The position numbers were made by a program, and so were the translations under genes. From assembly GCF_012971745.1 (NCBI RefSeq), contig NZ_CP048834.1, positions 682,001-746,000 on the forward strand: a stretch of 64,000 bases of DNA, given 5' to 3'. The stretch comes from Starkeya sp. ORNL1 (lineage in GTDB: Bacteria; Pseudomonadota; Alphaproteobacteria; Rhizobiales; Xanthobacteraceae). Positions 1-8,382 of this stretch are shown one piece after another. The notes beneath the pieces were generated by a model. It was not told the DNA's origin and searched no databases. It saw only the letters and a list, made by a program, of their open reading frames with translations. Position 1 is the stretch's first letter; every line of letters starts with the position of its first letter.

Positions 1-158
1 CGCCCGCAATGATTTACTTCGTTTTTATGGACGCTCTCTGCGGTGAAAGTATAGAGATATTGCAGAACTGCGGCAATTACTCGATATATATGATGCTTAA
101 CGATGCAATGGTGATCCTTTTCCATCGCTGATTATCCGGAGAAATATTTGCCTAGATA

Positions 159-186
159 CGAAAGCGCCGCGCGCGGGGCACTTTCG
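159..186 (-). terminator. Weak candidate terminator hairpin after the garR-like gene
   Basis: CGAAAG at 159-164 pairs with CTTTCG at 181-186 around a very GC-rich loop. It lies just past the stop codon of the leftward garR-like gene. No run of T follows on the minus strand, so factor-independent termination is doubtful. The remaining bases of 1-216 are unusually AT-rich for this window and show no gene. Confidence 0.3.
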
Positions 187-216
187 ATTGCCGAACGTCT
201 CGGAATTTCCGTATCC

Positions 217-1107
217 TTACCGCTCGGGCGACACGGTGTGGTTGGCTAGCATTTCGAGCGCCTTGACCATCGCCGAGTGATCCCACGCCGCGCCGCCATG
301 GGCCGCGCAGGCGCTGAACAGCTGCTGGGCGAGGGCGGTGGCCGGCAGCGAAAGCTGCAGCTGGCGCGCGCCGGACAAAGCGAGGTTCAGGTCCTTCTGG
401 TGCAGCTCGATGCGGAAGCCGGGCGCGAAGGTGCGCTTGACGATGCGTTCGCCATGCACTTCGAGGATGCGCGAATTGGCGAAGCCGCCCATCAGCGCCT
501 GGCGCACCTTGGCCGGATCGGCGCCGGCCTTGGAGGCGAACAGCAGCGCTTCGCTGACCGCGAGGATGTTCAGCGCGACGATGATCTGGTTCGCCACCTT
601 GGTGGTCTGGCCATCGCCATTGCCGCCGACCAGGGTGATGTTCTTGCCCATCTTCTCGAACAGCGGCTTCACCGTCTCGAAGGCAGCCTCCGGGCCACCG
701 ACCATGATGGTGAGCGAAGCGGCCTTGGCGCCGACCTCGCCGCCGGAGACCGGGGCGTCGAGATAGTCGCAGCCGAGTTCGTTGATCTTTTTCGCGAACT
801 CCTTGGTCTCGACCGGGGCGATCGAGCTCATGTCGACGACGATCTTGCCCGCGGTAAGGCCGGCGGCGACGCCGCCCTCACCGAACAGCACACGCCCGAC
901 ATCATGCGTATCGGGCAGCATGGTGAAGACGATGTCGGCCTGTCCCGCCACGTCCGCAGAGCTGACACAGGCAATGGCGCCGGCCTCCTTAAGCGCCCGC
1001 GGCAAGCCGCTGCGCGAATGGCCATAGAGCTCGTGGCCTGCCGCCAGCAGGTGGCCCGCCATCGGTGCGCCCATGATGCCGAGACCGACAAATCCAACCT
1101 TCGCCAT
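217..1107 (-). CDS. garR: 2-hydroxy-3-oxopropionate (tartronate semialdehyde) reductase-type dehydrogenase
   Basis: This 296-residue protein belongs to the beta-hydroxyacid dehydrogenase family and probably reduces tartronate semialdehyde to D-glycerate with NAD(P)H in the cytoplasm. Visible motifs are the N-terminal nucleotide-binding signature VGFVGLGIMGAPMA (residues 4-17), the substrate-binding DAPVSGG (117-123) and the catalytic lysine K170 in GQTTKVANQ. Length is typical. The start follows AGGAAAG at good spacing. It is the last gene of a leftward run tctC-tctB-tctA-aldolase-reductase. The aldolase next door could make tartronate semialdehyde, which supports this function over 3-hydroxyisobutyrate dehydrogenase, the main alternative. 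Family certain, substrate inferred. Confidence 0.85.
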   Translation of the reverse strand: MAKVGFVGLGIMGAPMAGHLLAAGHELYGHSRSGLPRALKEAGAIACVSSADVAGQADIVFTMLPDTHDVGRVLFGEGGVAAGLTAGKIVVDMSSIAPVETKEFAKKINELGCDYLDAPVSGGEVGAKAASLTIMVGGPEAAFETVKPLFEKMGKNITLVGGNGDGQTTKVANQIIVALNILAVSEALLFASKAGADPAKVRQALMGGFANSRILEVHGERIVKRTFAPGFRIELHQKDLNLALSGARQLQLSLPATALAQQLFSACAAHGGAAWDHSAMVKALEMLANHTVSPER

Positions 1108-1133
1108 CCGTCTTTCCTCGATGCCTTGAGCTG

Positions 1134-1898
1134 TCAGGACTTGTACTTGCGGGCGATAGCTTCGGTCGTGCGCGCCAGCGTGCCGGTATCGATGCCGACC
1201 GCGGTGAAGACGCAGCCGGCCGCCATGTAGCGCCGCGCCAGCGTCTCGTCGCCGGTGAGGATGCCGGCGCGATTGCCCGCCGCGAGGATGCGCCCGATCG
1301 TCTTCTCGATCAGCTCGACGATGAACGGATTGCCCTGATCGCCCAGATAGCCATAGTCCGAGGACAGGTCGCCCGGCCCGATGAACAGCCCGTCTATGCC
1401 CGGCACGGCGGCGATGGCTTCGAGATTGTCCAGGCCGAGCCGGGTCTCGATCTGCACCAGCAGGCAGATCTCCTCATGCGCGCGGTGGTGATAGTTCTGG
1501 ACCCGGCCGAAGCGCGAGGCCCGGCTGGCACCGGCAAAGCCGCGAATCCCGTCCGGCGGGAAACGTGTCGCCGCCACCACGGCCCGGGCCTGCTCCACCG
1601 TCTCGACCATGGGGATCAGGAAGCTCTGCACGCCGATGTCGAGATAGCGCTTGATGACGATGGGGTCGTTCTCCGGCACCCGCAGAATGGGATGCGTCGG
1701 GTTCTCCATCATCGACTGCAGCTGCCCGAGGATAGCCGGCACATCGTTCGGCGCATGCTCGGCATCAAGCAGCAGCCAATCGAAGCCGGAGCCGGCGAGG
1801 ATCTCGGTGGCGGTATTGCTCACCATGCTGTTCCAGAAGCCGATCTGCTGCTGGCCGGCCAATATGGCGCGCTTGAAGGTATTTACGGGCAGGTCCAC
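1134..1898 (-). CDS. HpcH/HpaI-family class II aldolase (2-keto-3-deoxy-glucarate aldolase-like)
   Basis: This 254-residue protein is a metal-dependent class II pyruvate aldolase of the HpcH/HpaI/GarL family. Such enzymes cleave 2-keto-3-deoxy sugar acids or 4-hydroxy-2-oxoheptanedioate to pyruvate plus an aldehyde. The family signature is visible: LLLDAEHAPND (about 43-52, with the conserved active-site histidine H48), the metal ligand glutamate in LLVQIETRLG and the acidic GPGDLSSDYG loop. It sits 26 bp upstream of the garR-like gene and 43 bp downstream of tctA, so co-transcription is likely. Together, aldolase and reductase would give pyruvate and glycerate from a C6 sugar acid. Exact substrate is not readable. 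4-hydroxy-2-oxoheptanedioate aldolase and 2-keto-3-deoxy-L-rhamnonate aldolase remain possible. Confidence 0.82.
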   Translation of the reverse strand: MDLPVNTFKRAILAGQQQIGFWNSMVSNTATEILAGSGFDWLLLDAEHAPNDVPAILGQLQSMMENPTHPILRVPENDPIVIKRYLDIGVQSFLIPMVETVEQARAVVAATRFPPDGIRGFAGASRASRFGRVQNYHHRAHEEICLLVQIETRLGLDNLEAIAAVPGIDGLFIGPGDLSSDYGYLGDQGNPFIVELIEKTIGRILAAGNRAGILTGDETLARRYMAAGCVFTAVGIDTGTLARTTEAIARKYKS

Positions 1899-1941
1899 GT
1901 GTGAGGTCCTCTTGAAACGATGGGCGAGAGAAGGGCGCGCG

Positions 1942-3441
1942 CTATTCGGCGAGCGCTTCCTTGCGCTTGCGCAGCAAAGCGGGCGAGAGCATCGCGAGAA
2001 GCATCAGCGCGACGATGGCGAGCAGCACGGCGCTGATCGGGTGCGTGAGGAAGACGGAAGGGTCGCCGTCCGAGAGCTGCATGGCGCGGCGGAAATTCTC
2101 CTCCAGCTGCGGGCCCAGCACGAGGCCGAGCAGCAGCGGCGCGGGCTCGACCCCGACCTTGATGAAGAAGTAGCCCAGCATCGCGCAGCCCAGCATCAGC
2201 CAGACATTGAAGGCGCTGTTGGAGATGCCGTAGGTGCCGATGCAGCAGAACAGCACGATGGCCGGGAACAGCAGGCGATAGGGCACCTTCAGCATCGAGA
2301 CCCACAGCCCGACGAGCGGCAGATTGATGATGAGAAGCATGAGATTGCCGGTCCACATGCTGGCGATCACGCCCCAGACCAGCTCCGGCTGTTCGGTCAT
2401 CACCTGCGGACCGGGCTGGATGCCCTGCATCATCAGGGCGCCGATCATCAGCGCCATCAAGGCGTTGGAGGGAATGCCGAGCGTCAGCAGCGGGATGAAG
2501 CTGGTCTGCGCCCCGGCATTGTTGGCCGCCTCGGGACCGGCCACGCCCTCGATCGCGCCCTTGCCGAAACGCGAGGGATCCCGCGCGAGCTTCTTTTCCA
2601 CCGCGTAGGAGGTAAAGGGGGGCAGGGCCGCGCCGCCGCCGGGCAGCACGCCGAGTGCGGAGCCGATCAAGGTGCCGCGTACCATCGCCGGGAAGGCGGC
2701 CCTGAGGTCCGCCCGAGACGGAATGAGGTCGCGCAGCTTCTGGCTCACCACCTGCCGCACGGCGGGGCGTTCCAGATTGGCGATGATCTCGGCCAGGCCG
2801 AACATGCCCATCGCCACCGGCACGAAATCCATGCCGTCTGCCAGAGCGGGAATGCCGAAGGTCATGCGCGCGGCACCCGAATTGACGTCGATGCCGACCA
2901 CCCCCAGCAGCAGGCCGAGAAACACCATGGCCAGCGACTTCGACACCGAGCCGTGGGCGAGGATGACCGCGGCGAACAGGCCGAGCACCAGCAGGCTGAA
3001 ATATTCGACCGCGGTGAATTTCAGCGCGAGCGCGGCCAGCGGCAGGCTGAGCACCGCGATCACGATCGTCGCGACCGTGCCGGCGAAGAAAGACGAGATC
3101 GCCGCAATGGCAAGCGCCGGGCCGGCGCGGCCCTGCTTCGCCATCTCGTGCCCGTCGATGCAGGTGACGACCGACGAGGTCTCGCCGGGCACGTTCACCA
3201 GGATCGCGGTGGTCGAGCCGCCATATTGCGCGCCGTAAAAGATGCCGGCGAGCATGATCAGCGACGAGGCTGGCGCGAGACCGAAGGTGAAGGGCAGCAG
3301 CAGCGCGATGGTCGGGATCGGGCCAATGCCGGGTAGCACGCCGATGGCGGTGCCGATGACGACGCCGATCAGGCAATACAGCAGATTGTTGAGCTGCATG
3401 GCCGTCGAGAGGCCGAGCAGGAGATTGTCGAACAATTCCAT
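1942..3441 (-). CDS. tctA: Tripartite tricarboxylate transporter, large permease TctA
   Basis: This 499-residue, strongly hydrophobic inner-membrane protein has the family length and repeated hallmark loops: GVLPGIGPIPTIALLLPF near residue 35 and GVLPGGGAALPPFTSYAVEK near residue 265. TctA is the large channel subunit of secondary, periplasmic-binding-protein-dependent carboxylate transporters and works with TctB and TctC, both encoded immediately upstream. The tctB stop and tctA start are 9 bp apart, indicating one transcript. Neighbouring aldolase and reductase genes suggest a sugar acid or related hydroxy acid as substrate, but nothing in the permease sequence identifies it. Confidence 0.93.
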   Translation of the reverse strand: MELFDNLLLGLSTAMQLNNLLYCLIGVVIGTAIGVLPGIGPIPTIALLLPFTFGLAPASSLIMLAGIFYGAQYGGSTTAILVNVPGETSSVVTCIDGHEMAKQGRAGPALAIAAISSFFAGTVATIVIAVLSLPLAALALKFTAVEYFSLLVLGLFAAVILAHGSVSKSLAMVFLGLLLGVVGIDVNSGAARMTFGIPALADGMDFVPVAMGMFGLAEIIANLERPAVRQVVSQKLRDLIPSRADLRAAFPAMVRGTLIGSALGVLPGGGAALPPFTSYAVEKKLARDPSRFGKGAIEGVAGPEAANNAGAQTSFIPLLTLGIPSNALMALMIGALMMQGIQPGPQVMTEQPELVWGVIASMWTGNLMLLIINLPLVGLWVSMLKVPYRLLFPAIVLFCCIGTYGISNSAFNVWLMLGCAMLGYFFIKVGVEPAPLLLGLVLGPQLEENFRRAMQLSDGDPSVFLTHPISAVLLAIVALMLLAMLSPALLRKRKEALAE

Positions 3442-3450
3442 GACGCGCCC

Positions 3451-3900
3451 CTACCAGGGCCAGACCGGCACGGGCAGCGCCAGCACCTTGACGAACAGCA
3501 GGATCGCGGCGGCCGTCATGCACAGGCCGAACACGATGATCTCGAAGAACCGGCTCTCATGGCTGGCGAAGGCCGCCACGACGATGGTCGCCAGCGAAGC
3601 CACGGCGAGGCCGAGGCTTTCCACCAGCAGGGCAAACAGCCCCACCGCCACCGAAATCGCCAGCAATGGCCGCACATGCACGCGCTCGATCCCGGCATGG
3701 GAACTGATGATGCCGCGGCCGGTGAAGAACAGGCCGAAGCCGAGCAGCACCAGCGCGATAGCGCGCGGCATGTAGCCCGGCCCCATATTGGCGGCGGTGC
3801 CGCCCGCCAGTTTCCATGTCGCGGCGAAGGTGCCCGCCGCGACCACGATGAGGAAGCCGCCGAACAGCAGGTCCGGCCAGTCGAATTGGCGATGTGTCAC
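3451..3900 (-). CDS. tctB: Tripartite tricarboxylate transporter, small membrane subunit TctB
   Basis: This 149-residue protein has about four hydrophobic segments, as usual for the poorly conserved small subunit TctB. The N terminus is short and cytoplasmic (MTHRQFDWPDLLFGG), followed by a first membrane helix. A FFTGRGI loop separates the two halves. Identification rests mainly on size, topology and position between tctC and tctA, since TctB proteins share little sequence. It starts 21 bp after tctC and ends 9 bp before tctA. Confidence 0.88.
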   Translation of the reverse strand: MTHRQFDWPDLLFGGFLIVVAAGTFAATWKLAGGTAANMGPGYMPRAIALVLLGFGLFFTGRGIISSHAGIERVHVRPLLAISVAVGLFALLVESLGLAVASLATIVVAAFASHESRFFEIIVFGLCMTAAAILLFVKVLALPVPVWPW

Positions 3901-3921
3901 GAGCAGGACCCGACCGTCGCG

Positions 3922-4905
3922 TCAGTTGGTCTTGATATCGGCGGCGCGGACGATGCCGCCCCAGCTCTCGATATTGGTGGCGAGCCACGACTTGACGTCG
4001 TCCGGCGTGCCGGGACGCACCGAGCCGCCCTGTTCGGCGATCTTCTGCTGAATGTCGGGCATTGCCAGGATCTTCTGCAACTCGGCATTGAGGCGGGCGA
4101 CCATTTCGGGCGGCGTCTTGCCGGTGGTCAGCAGGCCCTGCCAGGTGCCGGCATCGGCCAAAGGCAGCTTGGCTTCCTTGAAGGTCTCGACATCCGGCAA
4201 AGCCGGCAGGCGTGCGTCGCCGGTCACCGCGATGCCGACCAGCTGCTTGTTGGTGACGAAGGGCAGGGTGGCCGTCGCGCCATTGATGATGACGGTGCTC
4301 TCGCCGGAAACCACCGCGCGCGAGGCCGCGGAGCCGCCCTTGTAGGGCACGTTCTTCCAGTCGATGCCGAGGCCGCGGGCGAGCGCCACCGCGGTGATGT
4401 GGTTGAGCGCGCCGACGCCGGAATTGGCGACCGCGAGCTTGCCCGGATTGGCCTTGGCATAGGCCACCAGCTCGGCGACGTTCTTGGCCGGCACCGAGGG
4501 ATGCACCGCCATTACATAGGGGCCGAACATCACCATGCCGACCGGGGCAAGGTCCTTCTGCACATCATAGGTGAGATCCGGGAACAGGCTCGGCGCGACG
4601 GCGAGCGAGCCGATGTCCATCAGCAGCAGCGTGTGGCCGTCCGGGCGCGCCTTGGCGACGGCATCGGCGCCGATATTGCCGGCCGCGCCCGGCTTGTTCT
4701 CGACCACCACCGGCTGGCCGATGGCCTCGGACAGCTTGGGGCTGATCAGGCGGGCGAGGATGTCGGACGTGCCGCCGGGCGCGAACGGGACGACGATACG
4801 CACCGGGCGCTCGAAGGTCTGGGCCTGCGCGAGAGCTGGGGCGAGCGCGCTACACAGCGCCAGAGCGGCCGCGGCCGCCTTGAGAAGACGAAGGCTCATG
4901 GGCAT
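3922..4905 (-). CDS. tctC: Tripartite tricarboxylate transporter substrate-binding protein (TctC/Bug family)
   Basis: This 327-residue periplasmic protein is the solute-binding component that captures a carboxylate and delivers it to TctAB. A Sec signal peptide is clear (MPMSLRLLKAAAAALALC, cleavage near ALAQAQ, residues 25-30). Mature-protein Bug family motifs include IVVPFAPGGTSDILAR (about 38-53), VVENKPGAAGNIGADAVAKA (about 71-90) and YPKGG-like NVPYKGGSAA. It is the first gene of the leftward operon, divergent from a LysR gene across a 140-bp region. Bug proteins bind many different small acids, so the ligand cannot be read from sequence. Confidence 0.92.
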   Translation of the reverse strand: MPMSLRLLKAAAAALALCSALAPALAQAQTFERPVRIVVPFAPGGTSDILARLISPKLSEAIGQPVVVENKPGAAGNIGADAVAKARPDGHTLLLMDIGSLAVAPSLFPDLTYDVQKDLAPVGMVMFGPYVMAVHPSVPAKNVAELVAYAKANPGKLAVANSGVGALNHITAVALARGLGIDWKNVPYKGGSAASRAVVSGESTVIINGATATLPFVTNKQLVGIAVTGDARLPALPDVETFKEAKLPLADAGTWQGLLTTGKTPPEMVARLNAELQKILAMPDIQQKIAEQGGSVRPGTPDDVKSWLATNIESWGGIVRAADIKTN

Positions 4906-5045
4906 TCCTCCTGAGAAACGGCGAGGGCGCGCTTTGCGCGGTTCATCCTTGGGAGCACGGCAGCCGCGTTCCGAAGCACATGCTAGGGGAGGTGCGATGC
5001 GTCAATGAATTGTTCTGAGTATCGATCGATGCTATTTTTGGATCG
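4906..5045. promoter_or_regulatory. Divergent tctC / lysR control region with ATCGAT repeats
   Basis: This 140-bp region separates the leftward tctC operon from the rightward LysR gene, the standard layout for a LysR activator and its target. It holds three ATCGAT copies, at 5021-5026, 5025-5030 (overlapping) and 5042-5047, the last running into the lysR start codon. A repeated dyad at the regulator's own start suggests a LysR operator and autorepression. No clear Shine-Dalgarno precedes lysR. The operator role is inference. Confidence 0.5.
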
Positions 5046-5996
5046 ATGTTCGAGCTCAGTCACCTTCGATGCTTCGTGGCGGTCGCTGAGGAATTGCATT
5101 TCGGCCGCGCCGCCGCCCGCCTCAATCTCACCCAGCCTCCGCTCAGCCGGCAGATCCAGCTGCTCGAGCACACGCTCGATGTCCGGCTGCTGGATCGCAC
5201 CAGCCGCTCGGTCGCGCTCACCCGTGCCGGGCACAATTTCCTGCCCGAAGCGCGCCGGCTGCTGCGGCTGGCGGAAGGCGCGGCGCTCGCCGCTCGCCGC
5301 ACCGCCAGCGGCGAGGAGGGCTCGATCACGCTCGGCTTCACCGCGGCGTCGGGCTACGAGTTCCTGCCGCGGCTGATCAAGACCTTCCGGACCGAAGCGC
5401 CGGGCATCGACCTCGTGCTCAAGGAGATGGTCTCGGCCGACCAGCTGGATTCCCTCACCGCCGGGCGGATCGATGTCGGGCTGGTGCGGCCGTCCTTCAA
5501 CCGGCGCGAACTGGCCTCGCTCTGCGTGGTGCGCGAGCCGCTGCTGCTCGCCGCGCCGGAGGACCACCCCCTGGCGACGGCGCCGGAGGTCAGCGTCGCG
5601 GATCTCGACCGGCAGCCGATCGTGACATTCTCGCCCTATGAGGCTCGCTACTTCTACGATCTGCTGGCGACGATCTTTGCCAATGCCGGCATCACCCCGC
5701 ACTATGCGCAGCATATCAGCCAGGTGCATTCCATCATGGGACTGGTGAAGGCCGGGATCGGCCTCGCGCTGGTGCCGCGCGCCGCACTCAATCTCGGCTT
5801 TGAGGGCGTGGTGCTGCGGCCGATCGCGATCGATGCCCGTACCATCGTGGAACTGTACGCGGTCTGGCGACCGTCGAACACCAATCCGGCAGTCGCGACG
5901 CTGCAGAAGACGTTGCGGGAGCTCGCCGAGACGTCTCCGCCGCACGCCGGACCTCTGGGCCATCGGAGCGTCGCATCCGGCGACTTCACAGGGTAA
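5046..5996 (+). CDS. LysR-family transcriptional regulator
   Basis: This 316-residue protein has a standard LysR architecture. The N-terminal winged helix-turn-helix (residues about 1-60) opens MFELSHLRCFVAVAEELHFG and includes AAARLNLTQPPLSRQI. A type 2 periplasmic-binding-like effector domain follows (about 90-290), with LGFTAASGYEFLPRL at its start. It is transcribed divergently from tctC, so it probably controls the tctCBA-aldolase-reductase operon in response to a carboxylate or pathway intermediate. The close fit of MFELSHLRCF to the family N terminus supports the start, although the ribosome site is poor. Confidence 0.9.
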   Translation: MFELSHLRCFVAVAEELHFGRAAARLNLTQPPLSRQIQLLEHTLDVRLLDRTSRSVALTRAGHNFLPEARRLLRLAEGAALAARRTASGEEGSITLGFTAASGYEFLPRLIKTFRTEAPGIDLVLKEMVSADQLDSLTAGRIDVGLVRPSFNRRELASLCVVREPLLLAAPEDHPLATAPEVSVADLDRQPIVTFSPYEARYFYDLLATIFANAGITPHYAQHISQVHSIMGLVKAGIGLALVPRAALNLGFEGVVLRPIAIDARTIVELYAVWRPSNTNPAVATLQKTLRELAETSPPHAGPLGHRSVASGDFTG

Positions 5997-6041
5997 GGAA
6001 CCGCGTGGCACTCTTCCAGGCGTCGTCGAGGGGGAGCTCAG

Positions 6042-6791
6042 ATGATTCGGGCGGGCACATTGCCGGCGCGTTCCAATGTCCGGCGCTCGATCATTGGCGC
6101 GTTCGCCTTGCTGGTGACGGCGTTTGCCGCAGCTGGTGCAGCGAGCCCGGCGCGCGCTGACCTGCTGAGCCTCGGCCAGCCCGCCAATGTCGGCGAGGCC
6201 AAGATCGCCGCCACGGCCTATCGCGCCAGCGGCAAGTACGACCGCGACCTCAGCCGCGTCAGCGCCGCGGCCGGCGCCTGGATCGCGCTGCGCGCCCCGC
6301 AGGTGAGCCGGCCGGCGGTAGTGTTCGACATCGACGATACGCTGCTGACGAATTGGGAAGTCATCAAGGCCGACGATTTCGGCCGCGTCTTCGGCGGCCC
6401 CTGCAGCCTATTGCCGGAAGGTCCATGCGGCTGGGTGGCGTGGGACTTGCGCGGCAAGACGCCGGCCATTCCGCAGACCGTCGCCGTCTACAGGAAGGCC
6501 CGCGCACTGGGCGCCGCGGTGTTCTTCATCAGCGGACGCGACGAAACCCAGCGCACCGCCACAGAGCGCAACCTGCGTCTTGTAGGGCTCGGCGATTACA
6601 GTCGGCTGATCCTGGTGGCGAAGGGCGCGCACTATGCCTCCGCCGCCGATTTCAAGGCGCCGCAGCGGGCCGCGATCGAAGCGGCCGGCTATCGAATCAT
6701 CGCCAATATCGGGGATCAGCCGTCCGACCTCGCCGGCGGTCACGCCGAGCGCACCTTCCAGCTGCCGAACCCGTTCTACCGGATTCCCTGA
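6042..6791 (+). CDS. Secreted HAD-superfamily acid phosphatase
   Basis: This 249-residue protein has a cleavable-looking N-terminal signal (hydrophobic stretch IIGAFALLVTAFAAAGAA, residues about 17-34, then SPARADL), so it is probably periplasmic. The HAD catalytic motif VFDIDDTLLTNWE (about 93-105) supplies the nucleophile and acid/base aspartates. Motif II appears as FFISGRDETQRTATERNL, and the C-terminal NIGDQPSDLAGG gives the motif IV acids. This is the acid phosphatase (class B / plant vegetative storage protein-like) group, which hydrolyses phosphomonoesters. GGGGAG precedes the ATG. It is followed by a polyphosphate kinase, which may be a phosphate-metabolism link, but the 249-bp gap argues against a single operon. 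Confidence 0.85.
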   Translation: MIRAGTLPARSNVRRSIIGAFALLVTAFAAAGAASPARADLLSLGQPANVGEAKIAATAYRASGKYDRDLSRVSAAAGAWIALRAPQVSRPAVVFDIDDTLLTNWEVIKADDFGRVFGGPCSLLPEGPCGWVAWDLRGKTPAIPQTVAVYRKARALGAAVFFISGRDETQRTATERNLRLVGLGDYSRLILVAKGAHYASAADFKAPQRAAIEAAGYRIIANIGDQPSDLAGGHAERTFQLPNPFYRIP

Positions 6792-7040
6792 GGCGCTAAC
6801 GCGCCGTGATGCCACGCCCGCTTGCCGGGCGCATTCCCTCCCTGGCCCGGCGAAGAAGCCGCATCGCGACCGCAAAAGCTCCCACTGCTGATGGAGGCAT
6901 CCGGAGCCTTACTTTAGGCAACGTCAGGTTGATCGAGCGCACCACCGGGCGCGAGGGCGGGACTTTCCGAGGCCAGCATTTAGGCGTAGCATTCACGTAA
7001 GAAAATGGCGCAAGCTGTCCTAACAGGAAAGCAGCAATCC

Positions 7041-7868
7041 ATGGACGAGATAGCGAGAAAATCCAAGAATTCGCCTGAAAGCCACAAGGAAAAGCTTGGC
7101 GGGAAAGAGTACCTCAAGGAATTGAGAAAGCTTCAGACCGAACTCTGCCTACTCCAGGATTGGGTCAAGCATACCGGCCAACGGATCGTCATCGTGTTCG
7201 AAGGCCGGGATGCCGCGGGTAAGGGAGGCCTCATCCGCGCACTTACGGAACGGGTGAGCCCACGGATATTCCAGGTGGTAGCGCTTCCGGCTCCCTCCGA
7301 TCGCGAGAAGAGCCAGATGTATATCCAGCGCTATCTGAAGTGGTTCCCCGCAGCCGGAGAGGTGATCATCTTCGACCGCAGTTGGTACAATCGCGCCGGC
7401 GTCGAAACTGTAATGGGTTTCTGCACCCCGGAGGAACGCGACCAATTCCTGCGGCTGACACCAAAGGTCGAACAGCAGGTCATCGACAACGGCATCACGC
7501 TCATCAAGTACTGGCTGGAAGTGGGCAATGCGGAGCAGAAGCGTCGCTTCGAGGCACGCATCGAGGACCCGCTGCGTCAATGGAAGCTTTCACCCATGGA
7601 TCTTCCCTCGCGCAAGCGCTGGTACGAGTATTCGCGCGCCCGCGATCAGATGCTTGAGGCGACCGACACCGATTTTTCACCGTGGCATATCGTACGCTCC
7701 GACGACAAGAAACGCGCGCGGCTCAGTTGCATCGCAGACCTCCTCTCGCGTATCCCGTACGAAAAAGTGCCTCGCTCCAAGGTAAAGCTACCGGAGCGAT
7801 CCGAAAAGCACGCTTATGACGACGAAGCGACAATGAAGAACCGTCGTTGGATCGCCGAGAGATATTGA
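7041..7868 (+). CDS. ppk2: Polyphosphate kinase 2 (PPK2)
   Basis: This 275-residue protein transfers phosphate between polyphosphate and nucleoside diphosphates. It carries the PPK2 Walker A motif GRDAAGKGG (residues 55-63), the lid-region LPAPSDREKSQMYIQRY (82-98) and Walker B FDRSWYNRAGVE (111-122). Length fits a single-domain, class I-type enzyme. ATG 7041 is preferred because AGGAAAG lies about 10 bp upstream. An in-frame ATG at 7005 would add 12 residues but has only AAGAAA directly before it. The next gene starts 25 bp downstream, and a SulP transporter follows, so these three probably form one transcript. Whether it favours ADP or GDP cannot be read by eye. Confidence 0.93.
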   Translation: MDEIARKSKNSPESHKEKLGGKEYLKELRKLQTELCLLQDWVKHTGQRIVIVFEGRDAAGKGGLIRALTERVSPRIFQVVALPAPSDREKSQMYIQRYLKWFPAAGEVIIFDRSWYNRAGVETVMGFCTPEERDQFLRLTPKVEQQVIDNGITLIKYWLEVGNAEQKRRFEARIEDPLRQWKLSPMDLPSRKRWYEYSRARDQMLEATDTDFSPWHIVRSDDKKRARLSCIADLLSRIPYEKVPRSKVKLPERSEKHAYDDEATMKNRRWIAERY

Positions 7869-7893
7869 CCACGCGCTGTTGGGAGAACAGGTC

Positions 7894-8322
7894 ATGGCGC
7901 AACTGCTGAATCCGAACGAGCTGAAAAACATCTCCGAAGCCGCGGAGATGGAGAAAATCAAGGAAATGCTGGCGCGAAAACGCCAGGCGGACACCAGGGA
8001 CGACGATCTGAAGAAGACTTTCGAGTCGCGCGAAGTGTCCCCACTGGCGGCTGAACGCATCAATACGGCTGTTCGCGCCGCAGCCGAGAGGGGCGCGCGC
8101 GAGGTCCAGGTACTCCGGTTTCCCGCGAGTTACTGCAACGATGGCGGCCGGCGCATCAATATCGGCGACCCCGACTGGCCGATCTCGCTGGAAGGCTTTG
8201 GCAAGACTGCGTACAATTACTTCGAGAAGGAGCTGCGCCCCCTGGGCTACAAGCTGCGCGCTGAAATCGTCAGCTTTCCGGAGGGATTACCTGGCGACGT
8301 CGGCATCTATCTGGCGTGGTAG
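7894..8322 (+). CDS. Conserved-looking hypothetical protein between PPK2 and SulP
   Basis: This 142-residue soluble protein is not one I can assign. Residues about 5-65 are charged and likely helical (NPNELKNISEAAEMEKIKEM and onward). The second half is compact, with EVQVLRFPASYCNDGGRRIN and a C-terminal YKLRAEIVSFPEGLPGDVGI, suggesting an alpha/beta fold. There is no signal peptide or membrane segment. ATG 7894 is chosen because GGAGAA lies 6 bp upstream. A TTG at 7879 is also in frame. It lies 25 bp after ppk2 and 60 bp before the SulP gene. A role linked to polyphosphate or the transporter is only a guess from position. Confidence 0.75.
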   Translation: MAQLLNPNELKNISEAAEMEKIKEMLARKRQADTRDDDLKKTFESREVSPLAAERINTAVRAAAERGAREVQVLRFPASYCNDGGRRINIGDPDWPISLEGFGKTAYNYFEKELRPLGYKLRAEIVSFPEGLPGDVGIYLAW

Positions 8323-8382
8323 GGCGGCGCCCTTTCTGCATGCCGAGGAAGCCGCCGGATCCTTTGTTTGAGGGAGCCCAGC

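Noticed and set aside
1..216. Partial gene at the left window edge
   Set aside because: This AT-rich stretch has no open frame with a ribosome site and no recognisable protein motif on either strand.
5997..6030. GGAAC near 5997 resembling another EcfG -35 box before the HAD phosphatase
   Set aside because: The next CGT-type box lies 19 bp away and reads CGTC, outside the 16-17 bp CGTT requirement.
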